Origin: Lachnospiraceae bacterium
Lineage (GTDB): Bacteria; Bacillota_A; Clostridia; Lachnospirales; Lachnospiraceae
Reading direction: 5' to 3'
DNA length: 5,813 bases
Assembly (NCBI GenBank): GCA_017523185.1
Contig: JAFWXB010000048.1
Span: 1 to 5,813 of the forward strand
The notes beneath the pieces were generated by a model. The model was not told the DNA's origin and did no database searches. It was given only the letters and a program-made list of their open reading frames with translations. This document shows positions 5,812 through 5,813 of this stretch, one piece after another. The position numbers and the translations under genes are program-made. Numbering within the stretch: position 1 is the first letter of the stretch; the number at the start of each line of letters is the position of its first letter.

Positions 5812-5813
5812 CT

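Larger units (their letters stand above)
5625..5813 (+). repeat. Tandem duplication of a 75-base tRNA unit
   Basis: Bases 5625-5699 and 5739-5813 are identical over the tRNA and the trailing CT, at a pitch of 114 bases. The 39 bases between them are unlike the sequence before the first copy. The window ends exactly at the end of the match, so the true length of the second repeat and the number of copies are unknown. Confidence 0.9.

Overview
The window looks like chromosomal DNA from a low-GC Gram-positive anaerobe, most plausibly a clostridial Firmicute of the Lachnospiraceae type. Supporting signs are strongly AT-rich coding DNA, strong purine-rich Shine-Dalgarno sites, very tight gene packing, a SPASM radical SAM enzyme, an RsbU/SpoIIE-type phosphatase, and tRNA genes without an encoded CCA end. 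This assignment is by character, not by a database match.

Bases 1-5163 hold four genes on the + strand with gaps of only 21, 9 and 17 bases, so they very probably form one operon that begins left of the window. In order they are: the C-terminal part of a radical SAM/SPASM enzyme (its N-terminus with the CxxxCxxC cluster motif is cut off); a MATE-family transporter fused to a C-terminal RsbW/SpoIIAB-like ATPase domain whose nucleotide-binding boxes are degenerate; a stand-alone formyltransferase-like protein that keeps the N/H/D catalytic triad; and a two-helix membrane sensor with a HAMP-like linker and a PP2C (SpoIIE/RsbU) phosphatase domain.

The set is unusual. Two halves of a partner-switching module (an RsbW-like domain and an RsbU-like phosphatase) share an operon with a transporter and two modifying enzymes. 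One reading, which is inference, is a signal-controlled modification and export cassette: an extracellular cue sets phosphatase activity, the phosphatase acts on a STAS-type protein not present here, and that protein binds the RsbW-like tail of the transporter. No precursor peptide and no STAS protein lies inside the window.

Bases 5164-5207 carry a perfect 9-bp hairpin between convergent genes. A small 62-residue single-pass membrane protein follows on the - strand (5208-5396), with a good ribosome binding site.

Bases 5397-5624 contain no gene. They hold a possible promoter for the small gene and a strong sigma-A-type promoter whose -35 box sits inside a 9-bp dyad. This promoter drives two identical tandem tRNA-Gly(GCC) genes (5625-5697 and 5739-5811). 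The window ends just after the second copy, so the array may continue.
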